Program-made: the position numbers and the translations under genes
NCBI RefSeq assembly: GCF_032884065.1
Contig: NC_088867.1
Coordinates: forward strand, 48,052,857-48,116,856
Reading direction: 5' to 3'
DNA: 64,000 nt
From: Artemia franciscana
Lineage: Eukaryota > Arthropoda > Branchiopoda > Anostraca > Artemiidae
Notes under the pieces: model-generated
Databases searched by the model: none
Seen by the model: the letters and a program-made list of their open reading frames with translations, nothing else
What the model was told of the DNA's origin: nothing
In this document: piece by piece, positions 34,665-48,261 of the stretch
Position numbering within the stretch: the stretch's first letter is position 1
Layout: each line of letters begins with the position of its first letter

Positions 34665-37265
34665 AAATCTTTTTATATGGAAGTTGGTATTAACCAAGTG
34701 GCATATAGCAATCACAAATAGGCCTACTGTTTGTCTGTCTGTCCTGGTTTTGCTACTTTAGGCACTTCCAGGTAAGCTAGGACGATGGATTTTGGCGGGC
34801 GTATCAGGGAGCGGACCATTAAATTAAAATAATCGTTTTCCCGATTTGAGAATCTAGGGGGGGAATGGGGGGCCTGTTAATTCGGAAAAATAGAAAAAAT
34901 CAAGTATTTTTAACTTATGAACGGGTGATGGGATCTTAATGAAATTTGATTTTTTGAAGGATATCGTATCTCAGAGCTCTTACTTTAAATATCAACCAGA
35001 TCCTAAAAAAGGGGGAAAACCTAAAATCTTGAAAAGCGCTTAGAGTGAGCGATCAGGATAAAACTTGGTGGGAAAAATAAACGGAAGTCCTAGATACGTG
35101 ATTGACATAAACGGATCGGATCTGCTCTGTTTGGGGGAGTTGGGGGGAGGATCAATTCTGAAAAATTAGAAAAAATGAGGTATTTTTAGCTTACGAAGGA
35201 GTGGTCAGATCTTAATGAAATTTGTAGTTTGGAAAGATATCGTGTCTCAGAACATTTACTTTAAATCCCGACTGGATCCGGTGACATTGGGAGGAACCTA
35301 AAATCTTGGAAAACGCTTAGCGTGGACGGATTGGGATGAAACTTGGTGGGAAAAACAAATACAAGTCCTATATACGTGATTGACATAACCGGGACGGATC
35401 CGCTCTCTTTGGGGGAGCTGGGGGGAGGGCTATTTCTGAAAAATTAGAGAAAATGAGGTATTTTTAACTTACAAATAAGTGATCGGATCTTAATGAAATT
35501 TGATACTTGGAAGGATATTTAGTCTCAGAGCTCTTATTTTAAATCCCGACCGGATCTGGTGACATTAGAGGGAGTTGGGGGGGACCAAAAATCTTGGAAA
35601 ATGCTTAGATTCGAGGAATTGGGATGAAACTTGGTGGTAAAGAGAATGATAAGTCCTAGATACGTGATTGACATAACAGGAACGGATCCGCCCTCTTCGG
35701 GGAAGTTGGGGGGAGGAGAGTTAATTTAAAAAAATTAAAAAATGAGGTATTTTTAACTTACGAAGGAGTGATCGGATCATAATAAAATTTGATGTTTAGA
35801 AGGATATCGTGTATCAGAGCTCTTATTTAAATCCCGACTGGATCCGGTGACATTTGGGCCTAAAATCTTGGAAAATGCTTAGAGTGGAGGGATTGGGACG
35901 AAACTTGTTGGAAAAAATAATCATAAGTCCTAGATACGTGATTGACATAACTGGAACGGATCTACTCTCTTTGACAGAGTTGGAGAGAGGGTTAATTCGG
36001 AAAAATTAGAAAAAAGAACTATTTCGAACCTACAAAGGAGTGATGGGATCTTAATTAAATTTGATGTTTCGAAGGATAATATGTCTCAGAGCTCTTATTT
36101 TAAATCCCGACCGGATCCGGTGAAGGGGAAGTTGGGGGTTGGGGCGGAACCGAAAATCTTGGAAAATGCTTAGAGTGGAAGGATTGGTGGAGTTAGGGGA
36201 GGAGTAATTTGCAAAATTAGAAAAATGAGGTATTTGCAACTTACTAACGGGTGATCAGATCTTAATAAAATATGATATCTAGAAGGATCTTGTGCTTTAG
36301 AAATCCTATTTTAAATCCAGACCAGATCCGGTGACATTAAAGGAAGTTGGAGGGGAAAACCAGAATTCTTGGAAAAAGTGAAAATTGAGGTACCTTACAA
36401 ATGGGTGATCAGATCTTAATGAAAATTGATATATAGAAGAATCTTATGTCTCAGATGCTCCATTTCCAATTTGAATCGGATTTGGGGAAACAGAGGGTTG
36501 GAGGGGGGAAACAGAAACCTTGGAAACTGGAAATCTTGTGAAAAGCTTAGAGTGGAGAGATCAGCATTAAACTTAATGGGAAGAATAAACACGTTATAGA
36601 TACAAGATTGATATAATTGGTACAAATCCGTTCTCTTTGGAGGAGCTGGGGGTTGTTAATTTGGAAAAATTAAAAAATTTATGTATTTTTAACTTAAGAA
36701 TGGGTGACCAGATCTTAATGAAATTTGATATTTAGAAGGAACTCATGTCTCAGAGCTCTTCCCGAATTCTGGTCGGGATTTTAGATCCAGACTAGATCGG
36801 TTGATATTGGGGGAGTTGGAGGGGGAAACCGGAATCTTGGAAAACACTTATAAATGTCATAGATACGTGATCGATGTAACCGGACCGGATCTGCTCTGTT
36901 TGGGGGAGTTAGGAGATGGGGTTCAGTGCTTTGGCGAAATTGGTAAGCGTATCAGGGAACTGCACAAATTGACTTAATAAAGTTGTTTTCCCTGATTTGA
37001 CCATCTGGGGGGCTGAAGGGAGAGGAAAAATTAGAAAAAACGAGGTATTTTTAACTTACAAGTGGGTGATAGGACCTTAATGAATTTTGATATTTAGAAG
37101 GACCTTGTGACTCAGAGCTCTTAAATTTAAATGCTGACCAGCAATAAGCCTCTGATATTCATTTTAAAGCAATCTATTGATTCTACGAATTTTGCTAGAG
37201 CTCATATTATATGAGCTCTTGGCTCTTCCGACCTCATCACAAATGCCATATGAGCTCTTAGCTCT
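34665..37265 (-). mobile_element. HINE/Helentron-like tandem-array element, copy C (inverted)
   Basis: Reverse complement of copy B. It starts with the hairpin end ('ggtattaaccaagtggcata'), then 'cttccaggtaagctaggacg' and repeated units with 'aaaacgcttagagtggagg'-type, 'gggatgaaacttggtgg' and 'aacggatccgctctctttgg' landmarks. It ends with 'ttgctagagctcatattata' and 'atgccatatgagctcttagc'. Units number about eight. Small minus-strand ORFs at 36051-36239 and 36416-36625 merely translate the repeat. Confidence 0.7.
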
Positions 37266-40147
37266 CATTTATATAGCAAACAAAAATCTGAAATATTCTG
37301 AAAAAAAATTCACAAAAATAGAACCAATAAAAACCTGAAATTCATACAACAAAATTAATATAATAGAACTGATAGCTGGAAAAGTGTAAATTCAGGATAA
37401 CGTACTGAATTAATAAAATAATAAAATAATTACTGAATGAATATGATATAAATGAATACTGAATGAAAGAAATATATAACCAGAAAATAAACATTTTACA
37501 GCTTAACAATCAAAAGAAAAGTGACAAAATGAAGCGTAAAATAATATCAATCAGTTAGAGTTTTCTGCATTACTTCTCAAACAATAAAATACAAAATATA
37601 GTCTCCCAAAGTTTAACTGCTGAATTCAAATAACTTAATTCCTCTCTTATATATCTCTTAGCCTTATACCCGTCTGAAACCCCATTTTTACCCTTCTTTG
37701 ATGGTAATATTTCGTCCATCATACCTGCATACAGAAAAGATAGACAGAAAATTTCTCTACCAATTGATTATTTGTCTAACCAAACTTAAAAATAAAAGCT
37801 AGTAAATTGAATTTAAATGTATTTTGCAGCACAAAGAAGCCACTTTTATTACCCCTCACCTCTTAATCATAATTTCTAAGAACATATGCAGTTAAATTTT
37901 TTGTTGTGACCACTTAATGAGGAAGAAAAAAAGGCAACAATTATTTACTAGAGCAAAGTAGCTTTTTTGTTATAAAAGAGCAATTTTAACATTATACCTT
38001 ACCATTTTTAATGAAAGAATCCTCAGAATCAGTGATGAGATCAGCCATAATTCATGACAAGTCCATAAAAAATCTGGAAAAGAGTTAATCCAAATTATGA
38101 GGAGCCCAATACTATCATCAACAGTCAGATACAAGACAGATTTTTGTCAAGAGAGTCCTAAGATACAAACAATTTAATGACTGATGACTAATAATGACTT
38201 TTAACCACTAGAAATTATATTTTATTTTATTAGAGTTGAAAGAAAAGTCTTTACTCCTTCAGCAGTCAGAAGCAATACAAATCTGATTTTTTTTAGAAAA
38301 TGGTGATAAAATTCAAAAACTTAATTTTTGATGCAACTATATTCAAAGTGTAGCTGTTAATTTAAAGTTAAATATACTTTCACAGTAAAAAGCAAAATAC
38401 AATTGCTAGTTTGCTCTGTTAGTTGTACTCTGTTATTAAATTTTCTAAGCAAAAAAACTATTGGAAAATATTTTTGAACTCCTGAAATAAAACCTTTATT
38501 AATAGTTGTAATGACTAAAACACTGCAAAGTATACACCTAATATGAAAAGGTTATAATATATTTCCAAGAGGGTATATCAAGCTGTTCTTACTTTTGGGG
38601 CTTCAAAATGTGATAATATATCTAAAATTAGATCCAATATATACTATGTAATACCATTGTATTGACAAAAAAAAATATTAAAAAACTAGTAACTACCTTC
38701 TAAAGTAATTTAAAATTCAAGTCAAAAGTGAAACTCAAGCAATTTTAGGATAATTTCTAGAAAAATAGGACTAGAATTTTTTTAATATCTACTAATCTGA
38801 ACATTTTTTTTTTCTAAAATATTTCTGAAACATCAATCAATTGCTTAGTTTAACTATGGAGGACAAGCTTCCTGGGACCCTGTGACAATGTCTAAATTTG
38901 ACTTCAATTAATTGTTTATCCAAATATTGTTTCAGCATCTATGCCAATATCTAGAACTCTTGGATTACACTATAAGAGGATATACTAATAAAAAATAGTA
39001 ACAAAAACTACCTGCATTCAGAAGATTTTATATATTCCTTGGTTGCAGTAACAGCTGTAACCTAAGACAAAGCTCACAGATATTGAAATTGCCCAAAATC
39101 CATTAAAATCATGTCGATTTGAAACAAAAAGTAACCAAAACTTGGCTGTCCAACCTTTTTAATATTGCCCCATCAAACCTTTTTGAAGCCTACAAAAGAT
39201 AAACTAAACACAATTGTTACCTTGAAAAAAAGTCTTGAAAAAGAGCTTTTGAAAAAAATAATAATACCCTTTACTGCCCTAAACTTTTTAGAATATCCTG
39301 ATATTTTAGACTATATATACAATAGAACAATATTTTCATATGTAGCCTTACCATATAAGAACAAGAAAATGATACCCATCATTCTGTTCCTATTTCTAAC
39401 TTCCATTTTTTTCTAATTTCATAACACTATTTGACTGTTTTAGGTCCCACTTCACCAATTTAAAGAATCAGAATCCCTTCTTAGTGTCCCTGTTGCTTTT
39501 CAAACAAATAGCTGAAAAAAGGATGTGGAATATAAATAAAGATATAAAATATAAATAAAATAAAAGACAGATAGAAAATTTCAAATAAAAACATCAGGAA
39601 TTTTTTTTTTATAGCACAGGCATAACCAAGATTTAGAAGGGTCATATGACACAGTTTCCATGGTGGAAATTAAAGCTAAATAAATATCATACTTTAGTCT
39701 TCTTTTATTTTCTAATTGCATACATTTGTATTTTTAAATGTACAATAATAGTCACCATCTATGTTATCCTAATGTCAAAAATTGGTAAAAATTTTTATTT
39801 GACACTAAACCTGTCACCTTGACAACATGATTATAGAGAGGGAGACAGTTATTTATTCCTAGCTCTTGATAAATGGCTATGTTCATTTTTAACCACATGT
39901 TTCATGCTAGGGAAAAAATCATATCAAGGTTGAATTTTATAAAACATATGCCCAAATTAAGGAGAAAAACTAGATGCAATACAAGAATATTGAGAAAAAA
40001 ATTTTTAGTTTCAAACAAATCATCTTTCTTTGTAGAGTGTGTTAAAAAATGATTCAAGATTCTTATTCATTTATTTTGAATAATTTAGAGGCCTCAAAAT
40101 TGTGAATAGACAGTAAACTTCAAAATGCTTGGACAGCTGTCGACACA
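37266..40147. other. AT-rich DNA without supported gene
   Basis: Very AT-rich (poly-A/T runs, short ORFs such as 39165-39416 with low-complexity K/I/L content). No domain, splice-bounded exon or clear repeat edge seen. Confidence 0.5.
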
Positions 40148-40996
40148 GTTGACAGGTTTATGACTATTAAAATCTGACAGAACAAAGTTTTACCTTAATT
40201 TTTCACTCTCTTTTTCTCTGGTTTTATTTCTAAAAATACCATTCCTGTTATTTGAATAGAATTTTAAGCAATATTGTGGTTTTTTTTTATAAATTTAGGA
40301 TATGTCTTTGAAGGTCTTTGAAAGCTCATAAATTAGGATAAACCAAAGTTGTAAAGCAAAATACAGTTTTGTTCTATCTTGTATAAACAGGAGATTTATT
40401 TTGTAAGATTTTGCTTTTATAATAAAAATATGTTTAAGGGTCACTGCCCTCTAGAGGGAGAAGTTTTGTTTTCCTACCTTAAACCCTTTACAAGATTGCA
40501 AAGCATAGCTAAACTAGAATTTTACCAAAAGAAGATTATCAAGAGAAGCTAACCCACAGCTTAACCTAAGAGGGGAATCGGTGACAGGCCCTGGGATTGT
40601 GAGCACTCTGGCCTAATGCAGTCAGCAAAATGGCATTTTTTTAATATTTAAAAAAATATACAGATTTGTTGGCTCAATTAGTAATAATTCAGTGTAAATT
40701 AGCCCACATTCATATTCAACTAGCCTAGGCTATATTCCTCTATCTTATCAAAGGTGGAAAAAATAACACGTCCCTGACTAGCCTAGACCCCAAATCCCAA
40801 ATGAAATGAAAATTAACATGAATCTTGGCTTTTCAAATTCCATCCTAAAATATTTTCATTAATATACATAGTAATAGCCCAACTAAGAGGTGAACTTACC
40901 TTTAGAGTCAGAAATCAATTAGAGATTGAAACATAGGCCTAACATTCATTTCTGTCAAAACCAGTCAGAGGTATTTAATAGAACTTCACTTCTGAA
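40148..40996 (+). repeat. left part of the duplicated segment (homologous to about 6108-7378)
   Basis: Collinear with 6108-7378, including a MITE-L remnant (right end at about 40526, 'agctaaactagaattttacc'), 'gggattgtgagcactctggc', 'tcatattcaactagcctagg' and 'aggcctaacattcat'. Homology stops abruptly at 40996 and resumes at 51879. Confidence 0.8.
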
Positions 40997-41837
40997 GGGT
41001 GTGTTCCAAGGACTTACTGAAGTAACCGAATGGTTACTATTTCCGTTCCTAGCGGGAAAATGGTTACTGCCCAACCCGCTGGGAACGAGAATAGTTACTG
41101 CCGGCAGTAACCGCAGTAAGTGATTTTCTTACATTGCTCAAAAGAATGGTTAGCGCAGTAAGTACATAAGGCCTTTTTTCGCGTCAACCAAAGAGACTGT
41201 TTGAGCTCAACCACTCGGTGTGGTTGAGCTCAACCGCTGTTTTTGCGTGAAACAGTGACAAACCAGGTTGTCATGAAAAGTGATTTTGCGTGAAACAATT
41301 GACTGGTTGAACTCTAATTTAACCAGAACTGTCATTGTTTTTAACCGTAGGGTTCTACCATTCATAATTGTTGGTTGATCTTTTCAGGCGTAGATTTCGA
41401 AAAGAAGAATTCGTAGGCTATAAATAAGTCTATATAAAATAAGAATTATAAGCTGACAAATAGAATTCTAGCCACGCAAAAGTAAGGTTTAATTTTGTTT
41501 TTTTTTTCGTATTAGGGCTATTTGGATAAATGTTGGGTTATATCCTGCAATTTTATTCACATAGGCCTTAATACAGGAAGTCAAGAGTTTGAATATGCAT
41601 TTGAAAACTTATGTAGATACTTGGAAATCTTTGTTTCATCCTTTTGATGCCCTAGACTTGACCTTAGCTTGGTAATTTGGCTTCAGAGATAAAACCTTGA
41701 TGAAGCAAGACCCTAGTGGTTATAAAGCATTGTTAATCCAATTACTATTCTTACTAGATGCTTCAAGATGTGTTGCATCTTTGTCAGAACTCTTTACATT
41801 TCAGCCTTACCCTATAGGGCCATGGATAAATTTTCAG

Positions 41838-42385
41838 GTCAAACTCTAGTTTGGCTACTGTTTGCTATCTTAGAAATGGGTTAAGTCAGGAAAATAGAAC
41901 TTCCAGTAATGAATCCAAAGCAAAAAATATGTAAAATTCTAGTTTAGCTAATTTTCATTATCTTGGGAAGGGAATAGGTTACAAGAATGAAACTCAGTAA
42001 TTAATCCAGGGTCAAAAACACTCTGGGAAGGTTCTGCCAGGCTTCTATGTCAACCCTTTTCTGATTTCTAAGTCTTAGATAATTGCTTACTCAAAAGGTC
42101 TATACCTATACTATTGAAATTTTGACAAAACAAGATTTACCTTAATTTTTAATTATCAGTTTCTTTTTCTCTGGCTTTAGCTCTTAAAATGCAATTCCTT
42201 TTATTTGAGTAGCATTTTAAGCCATATCAATATTTTTTTTTTCAAAATTTAGGAAATGTCTTTGCATATCTTTAAAACCTTATAAAGTGGATTGAGGAAA
42301 GCTGTGAAACAGTTTCTTTGTACTCCATGTAAGCAGACCTTCCCAGAACATACTTTAGCCTTTAGACCCATCCCTGAAAGTTTTT
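41838..42385 (+). mobile_element. MITE-L, rearranged copy
   Basis: Two nested left ends ('aaactctagtttggctactg' and 'aaattctagtttagctaatt'), then the MITE-L interior ('tgcatatctttaaaacctta') and an inverted right-end block 'ttagcctttagacccatccc'. The plus ORF at 42292-42591 crosses this boundary and is judged spurious. Confidence 0.6.
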
Positions 42386-42897
42386 TTTTCAATCTCACCC
42401 CCTGGTGCTCTTTTACACATTGTATAAATTGTGAAGAAATGCCTGCCCCCTTGCTAAAAGTCTTAGAAGTATCTTATATCAAAATACACCTGATACAGTT
42501 TAATTTTTTAGAGATGACACAGAATAGCATTAAAGCTGAGTATTTGCTTTGCAAGAAATGTGTCCCTTCTGTTGTAAAGCATTTTGGATAGACACTAATC
42601 TAACCATGGACATATTGCTGTTGCAAATGGTTTTGCTTAAAATGGTTTGGAAAACAAATTGCAAATGTAAATTTGCTTTTTTATCATTATTTAAGACTAG
42701 AATATCACAAAGCTATGCAATCACATTGCTTGTTGTATCTTAAGTAAATACAATCTCTGATGGAGTTTTGTTGATACCTGTCTTAAAATTAATTTGTCTA
42801 AATAAAATATATTGTTTATGGGACAGTAGAGAAAAGCAACAACCATGAATTGAGTTTTTTTCAATATTTCTTTTTTCAAATAATAGTTCTCTGGTCA

Positions 42898-42980
42898 CAT
42901 TTGTGTTCCTTGCTAAGTTGTTGGCACTCTGGTTTGGGAATCCTTTGTCCAAGGGGTACGGGTTTAATTCCTGGCATTGC
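42898..42980 (+). repeat. tRNA-derived SINE head, copy 1
   Basis: Box-A-like 'ttgctaagttgttgg' and box-B-like 'gggtttaattcc', spaced as in a tRNA with a variable arm. A conserved body ('tggagttttgttgatacctg' at 42762; 'tggagctttgttgacacctg' at 43052) repeats about 290 bp apart. SINE-like rather than a functional tRNA gene: the acceptor stem does not pair. Confidence 0.55.
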
Positions 42981-43188
42981 TAGTGTATTGGGTTTTTACC
43001 AGCTAAGTATTCACCATGCTAGTTTGCATCTTAAGTAAAGCAATCCCTGCTGGAGCTTTGTTGACACCTGCCTTACAATAACTTGTCTAAGTAAAATACA
43101 ATGTGTATTGAAGATTAGTGAAAATGGCTGTAAATCCATCTTGTTTTTTTTTCAATATTTTTTTTTAATAGTTGTTCTACTCTGGTTG

Positions 43189-43270
43189 TAATAATGTTCT
43201 TGGCTAAGTGGAAAGCACTCTTAGTGAGAAATCCTTCGTCCATGGGGTACAGGTTTGATTCTTAGTATTG
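43189..43270 (+). repeat. tRNA-derived SINE head, copy 2
   Basis: 'cttggctaagtggaaagcac' (box-A-like) and 'caggtttgattc' (box-B-like), with the same internal 'aatccttcgtccatggggta' segment as copy 1. Confidence 0.55.
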
Positions 43271-45864
43271 CCTGTTTATTTGTTTTAAATGGGGGTCAGT
43301 GATGTTAGACAGATCTAAACCAGCTCTAAATAGGCAAATGGAGAAATATGCAAAAGGTAAGCAGGGAGGGTGTACAAAAGCACAAGATTTCTGGCCCCCA
43401 GCCCTTAATTGCAATTCTTGGCCAAAGGGTCACAAAGTGGAAATTAGCACTGCCAGTTTAGACCTTGATGTGTCAGTGCTGCCATACTTACTTACTTGCA
43501 TATTGGTGTTGAGTTTGCCCACATTTTATCTTCATTACTATCTAAAATCATTTAGACATTCAGCAAACTGTCTCAAACCACAATTAGTATTGAATAGTTT
43601 TTGGGCCTTACTGACTTTCCCTTTATAGCAAAGGTTTATTGTTGTGTATAATGTAGATATTTTAAAGTAATCAATCATTAAGAAGTCCCTTTTAGTTTTA
43701 TCAAGTTTTTGAGTAATAAACCTTTTTAATTACCTTAAAATATTTATTCAGGTCCTTTACTATTGGCTGCCCTTTATATTACAATAATGATTGAAATATA
43801 TTGTGGCAACTAAAAATTTGGATAATCCAACCTATTTTACCATCTTAAGGTTGTTTACAAAGGTGTATGAAATATTTAAGTACTGACTTAGCTACAGAAA
43901 ACCTCTAGATATAATAAAATGTAAGCAAGATGGCTCTTACTTTGACCATATCTATGGAAGCACTAATGAGAGAGTGGGTTATTTGATGCATTTGTAGGAT
44001 TGAGTGAGATGAGAAATGAAGTGTAGGCTTGATGAGAGATGGCTGGTGAATGTGATGAGGGATGAATGTTTTGTAAGATTTTAAAATTTTGGACAATGTC
44101 TCATGTTGACAGTAGAGTGCAGAAGTAAAATTTGGTAATTTTTTTTCTTTGTTTCTGTTATGTTAGACAATATTGAATATTCTAAAGTGAAGTTTCTTTT
44201 TTGTTTGGAATTGTGATGGCCCTAGGGCTTTAGTGCAATACAAATTACTAATGTTTATTCACTTTCTTTAAACAAACACAAGGTCTATGTCTCCTAGCTT
44301 TAACAAAGTCAAATGTAATTTTAAGACCAGGGATTTCAAATTAGGTCAAATGAACTTCTGGTAAAAATGAGCAATTTATGAAACATCTAGATTAAAAAAA
44401 AGTCTTATAGACAACAAAGAAGACAATTGAATAAAGAAAAGTACCTTATATCATAATTGTTGTGCACCCTTAAGATAGAAATGAACAAAGCTTCAATTAA
44501 GATTCTGTTTTGTTTAAACAGACAGAAGGGACAAACCTCCAAGCTTTGACAAATACAATCTCACTTTGTGGCTCCTATCTTTTCAAAGGGGACTTTCTTT
44601 GGATTTTTTCTATCCAACTAAAACTGAAAAGGACAGCATGATATACAAGTGACTTTCCAATTACCCTACATAGCAAGAGAAAATCATTAAGTTAGGCTAT
44701 GCTTTATCTCAATCCCCCTCCCAATGTGCAGAAATATGGCTCAAATTTCATATTTTCAATGCATTTAACCTCCTGTCACCTGTTTTTCTAGTTATTGTTT
44801 GTCACATTTGTTTAATTTACAGCTACATGGGATGAAGTTAGAGAGACAGATTGACAAAACAAATGGAAAATAGGAAATTTCAGCAATACATTTTTATATT
44901 GGGAGGATTGAGGGGTAAAGTAGAGCAAAGTTGAATATAAAATGTGTTACCAGCTATTATTCTAAAAATTATGAAGCATGAATTTTTTTTTTATTATGTT
45001 TCTTTCTCTTCAGGTCCTTCTCTAGGGCTTTACCAAATCAAACATTCTATGCCCAGAAAAATTAGCAACAAGGTATAGTCTATATACAAAGGCTTATGTT
45101 ATTTAACTATGAATATGGAATTTATATGGCAATCAGGAACTGGATACAGGCGAAAGCAAGTAAAAAAGAAAGAAAAAACTTCCCTAGTTAGCTCAGGAGA
45201 CTTTTAATAGATTACTCTTCAGATAATTGCCTATGATACATAATTTAAATATTTACCCCTGTACAGTAGGGCATTAAAACAATCTATCACAATGTAAGAT
45301 ACAATATATTTAGATATGATGCTGATTTACAAATTCCAGGATTCTTTGTTGTAGTTTTCATAATTTTGTTGATAAAGTTTTATATATTCATCATATTTTA
45401 TTTTATGTCATTAACATTAGCCAAACTAAACTTCTCAATAGAACTTGAATGTGGTGGCTATAATGCACAAGTACTGCAAAAATCTTACAACACATTATGT
45501 GTTAACTGTTCAGTGAGAAAAAAACTATTTTCCTAGTTTAGCTTAATTTGTTATATTTTTGTGCTTATCAGAAATATTTTATTAATTTTAGGCAGCTGTC
45601 CCCCCTCAAAAAATTCTTAAACATTTGCTGGTTTATACTTAACTAGTATTCTACTGAAAACAAAAATTAATATATATTTTGTATTGAAGAAATATAAAGT
45701 CCTTTGGATTATTTTTTATTAAGATTAAGCAGTTTGCTACTTTCTTTTGTTAGGCTAAGCCTGTAATAGTGCTTTATTGTGAAGAGCCAAAATTTGTAGG
45801 GATTGCAAAGGCTAGCCTGAACAATATGTTATTACAAATTATTAGGTTAAACTTCTGTTTGGTA

Positions 45865-46590
45865 AAATTCTATTTTAGATAAATTTGTATTATCTTGAAA
45901 AAGGTTTAGGTTAGGAAAATGAAACTTTTAGGGATGGGTCTAGAGACTAAACTATATCATGGGAAAGTATTTTGGAGCATCTAACTCTATTCTTTCTCTC
46001 TCTTAAAAACGTTTGCCTTAAATTACCTTAAATCACATTGTCTAATGAAATAAGTATTAAATCCCATAGAATTGCTGGTTAGTGATGATGACAGTTGGAA
46101 ATCTCAATATTTGGTCCACACCCTTAGAAATGCTTGTGTTATAAAAGTGAAACCCTTGCAAAATAAATCTTCTACTTAAATGACAAGAAAAAAGCGTTTT
46201 TAGTGTCCTAACTTTGCTCAATTTCAATTTATGAAGTTTCCAAGATTTGGAAACTTTCAGGATATACATTTCCCTATATTTAAATACGAAACACTGATAT
46301 GGCTTAAAATTCTACTCAAATAACAAGAATTGCATTTTCAGAGCTAAAACCAGAGAAACAGAAACTGCTAGCTGAAAATTAAGGTAAGATGTTGTTTTAC
46401 CAAAATTTTAATAGTTACAGACCAGTCCAGTATGCAAAATTCCAAGATTTAAAAACAGAAGAGGGTAATCACATAAGCTTAGCAATAGCTTCTCAGAGTA
46501 TGTTTTTAGCTATGGATTAATCACTGAAAGTTTCATTCACCTAACATAACCCCAATCAAAGATAGCAAAAAGTAGCTAAACTGGAATTTG
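45865..46590 (-). mobile_element. MITE-L, inverted copy
   Basis: Ends 'aaattctattttagataaat' and 'tagctaaactggaatttgac'. The interior is the reverse complement of copy 1 ('tttgctcaatttcaatttat', 'agaattgcattttcagagct'). Confidence 0.7.
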
Positions 46591-46994
46591 ACTGGAAATT
46601 TAATCTATAGCCTGGTAGGCTAGTAGAATTCCAAATCAAAACAAAAAGAAGTCAAACTAGAATTTTATCCTCTGTTTAGGGTAGCTCAACAAAGCTAAAG
46701 TCTTATCATTTAGGACTTTTTAATAGATAAATTGCTTTTACAGTATGAATACAACATTTTCCAATATATTACCTGAACAATTTAACCCAAGATTCCACTA
46801 ATTCAGACCCTTCCTTTCTCTCCAAATATACCAGAGAGTATGCTAGATCATTTTTCAATTCTCTCTGACCTCAAACTAATGTGAAATATGTCAAATCCGA
46901 AGGAAATTAAGCCAGTGCTAAATCATTTAATTATAATAGAATGACACTCTTAACACTATACGGATATTTTATGTTTGAAATTTTTTGCCCAAAC

Positions 46995-47724
46995 CGACAA
47001 GTAAAAAGTGTTTTCGCGAACCAGTTTTGTTTGAGCTCAACCATATGTAATTTTTTCCGTTTTTGCGTTAAACATACAAGCTGGTTAAACCAAAGCTGTC
47101 ATTGGTTAAACCAGCTGGTCTTCTTCTTCTTATTCAGCAGACGGGCTTTTCAGTTGATACTATTTAGCCCTTTTCCTTTTGGCTCACTCTGTGAGATCGA
47201 CAGAGCTATGGAGCTGGTTTGTCTTGTATGATTTGTATCTGCTCAGATTTCTTGAAGTATATCTTTTGATACCAGCAGTTGAATTATAAGAGAGTATATA
47301 TTGATCTCTGTGCTCTGCGGGAGAGTATGGTCAGCAAGACTCTTGGCTGTTGGTGGAATTTTGTGGTGTTTGAAGCATTCTAACATTTTACGTCGCAGGG
47401 TATACTGTGCAGACGTCAGCATATTACATTCAAATAGGCAGTGATCTATTGTTTCATTCTTAAGATTACATGACCTGCAAAGGGGGGACGAGGGAACTTC
47501 GCCACTTGAATTAGGAATCTGATATGAAAATGCCTGAAAATTTAGCCCATTTGAACCTGACCGAATCCTATGATAAATCTTGGAAAGGTGCTTACTTGGG
47601 AAAGGTGATGGGGTAGGATTCTTATTAATTATCAGTACCTCTGTAAATCTCCAGCGGTAAATATCTCTAATGGGGATTGGTCTCCCACTGCTTGCCACCC
47701 GCTGGTTGACGCGAAAAAAGGCCT
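46995..47724 (-). pseudogene. LINE C-terminal fragment with zinc-knuckle motif
   Basis: The minus-strand frame is open from just inside 47724 to 47243 (about 160 codons): 'FFRVNQRVASSGRPIPIRDI', 'HRIRSGSNGLNFQAFSYQIP' and then the CCHC motif 'CRSCNLKNETIDHCLFEC' (C-x2-C-x8-H-x4-C), followed by 'LRRKMLECF'. This cysteine-histidine motif at the C-terminus is typical of non-LTR retrotransposons whose ORF2 ends after an RNase H-like domain. An immediate TAG precedes the frame. RT and endonuclease are absent. The downstream noncoding part (47130-46995) contains repeated 'ggtttaacca' and 'ggttgagctcaaac'. Its relatives lie at 41169-41355. Unrelated to the RTE-like copies at 2.7 and 32 kb. Confidence 0.65.
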
Positions 47725-48261
47725 ATAATTCATCTTCTTCAACAAAATTCTCATTCAACAAAAAATAAATAAGGAATATCAAGTTATTTGCTTCGAAGAA
47801 GGTGGGACGGTGATTTTGTAAAAGAAAGAGAGATCTGAGCCAGGTTAGTAAATCACCATAGTTTGGGATCAACATTAAAGGACACCCTGAGTAGTAGGCT
47901 ATCTATTAGCAAGAAGGTTAAATCAATGAAAAACTTATTATTTAATTTAAAGATTTCCATGTTTTCTGGCATATCCAGACATAATTGGTACCTTAAATTG
48001 CCATTTGGAATCATTCTAAGGATTGACTTCTTTCAGGTAACATTGTGAGGCTCCATTAAATTGCCACATGGTAGCATTCTAAGCATTGACTCCTTTTAGG
48101 CTCTGTAAACAGGCCTAGGTGAAGTATTACAGATAAGCTGAGGATTTATGGACTGCTAAATCATTATTCTGAGACTGGCTTTAATCCTATTGAAGAAGTA
48201 GGCTAGGGTAGACTATTCAGAGTCTATTCCAAAGGATGGTAATTTTATCCATTAAAATTCT

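Noticed and set aside
42292-42591. 99-codon ORF with several Cys pairs
   Set aside because: Crosses from MITE-L sequence into flanking DNA; the Cys spacing does not fit a known zinc motif.
43299-43628. 109-codon plus-strand ORF with a donor-like 'aaaag|gtaagc'
   Set aside because: No acceptor or recognisable domain; it starts in SINE-flanking repeat DNA.
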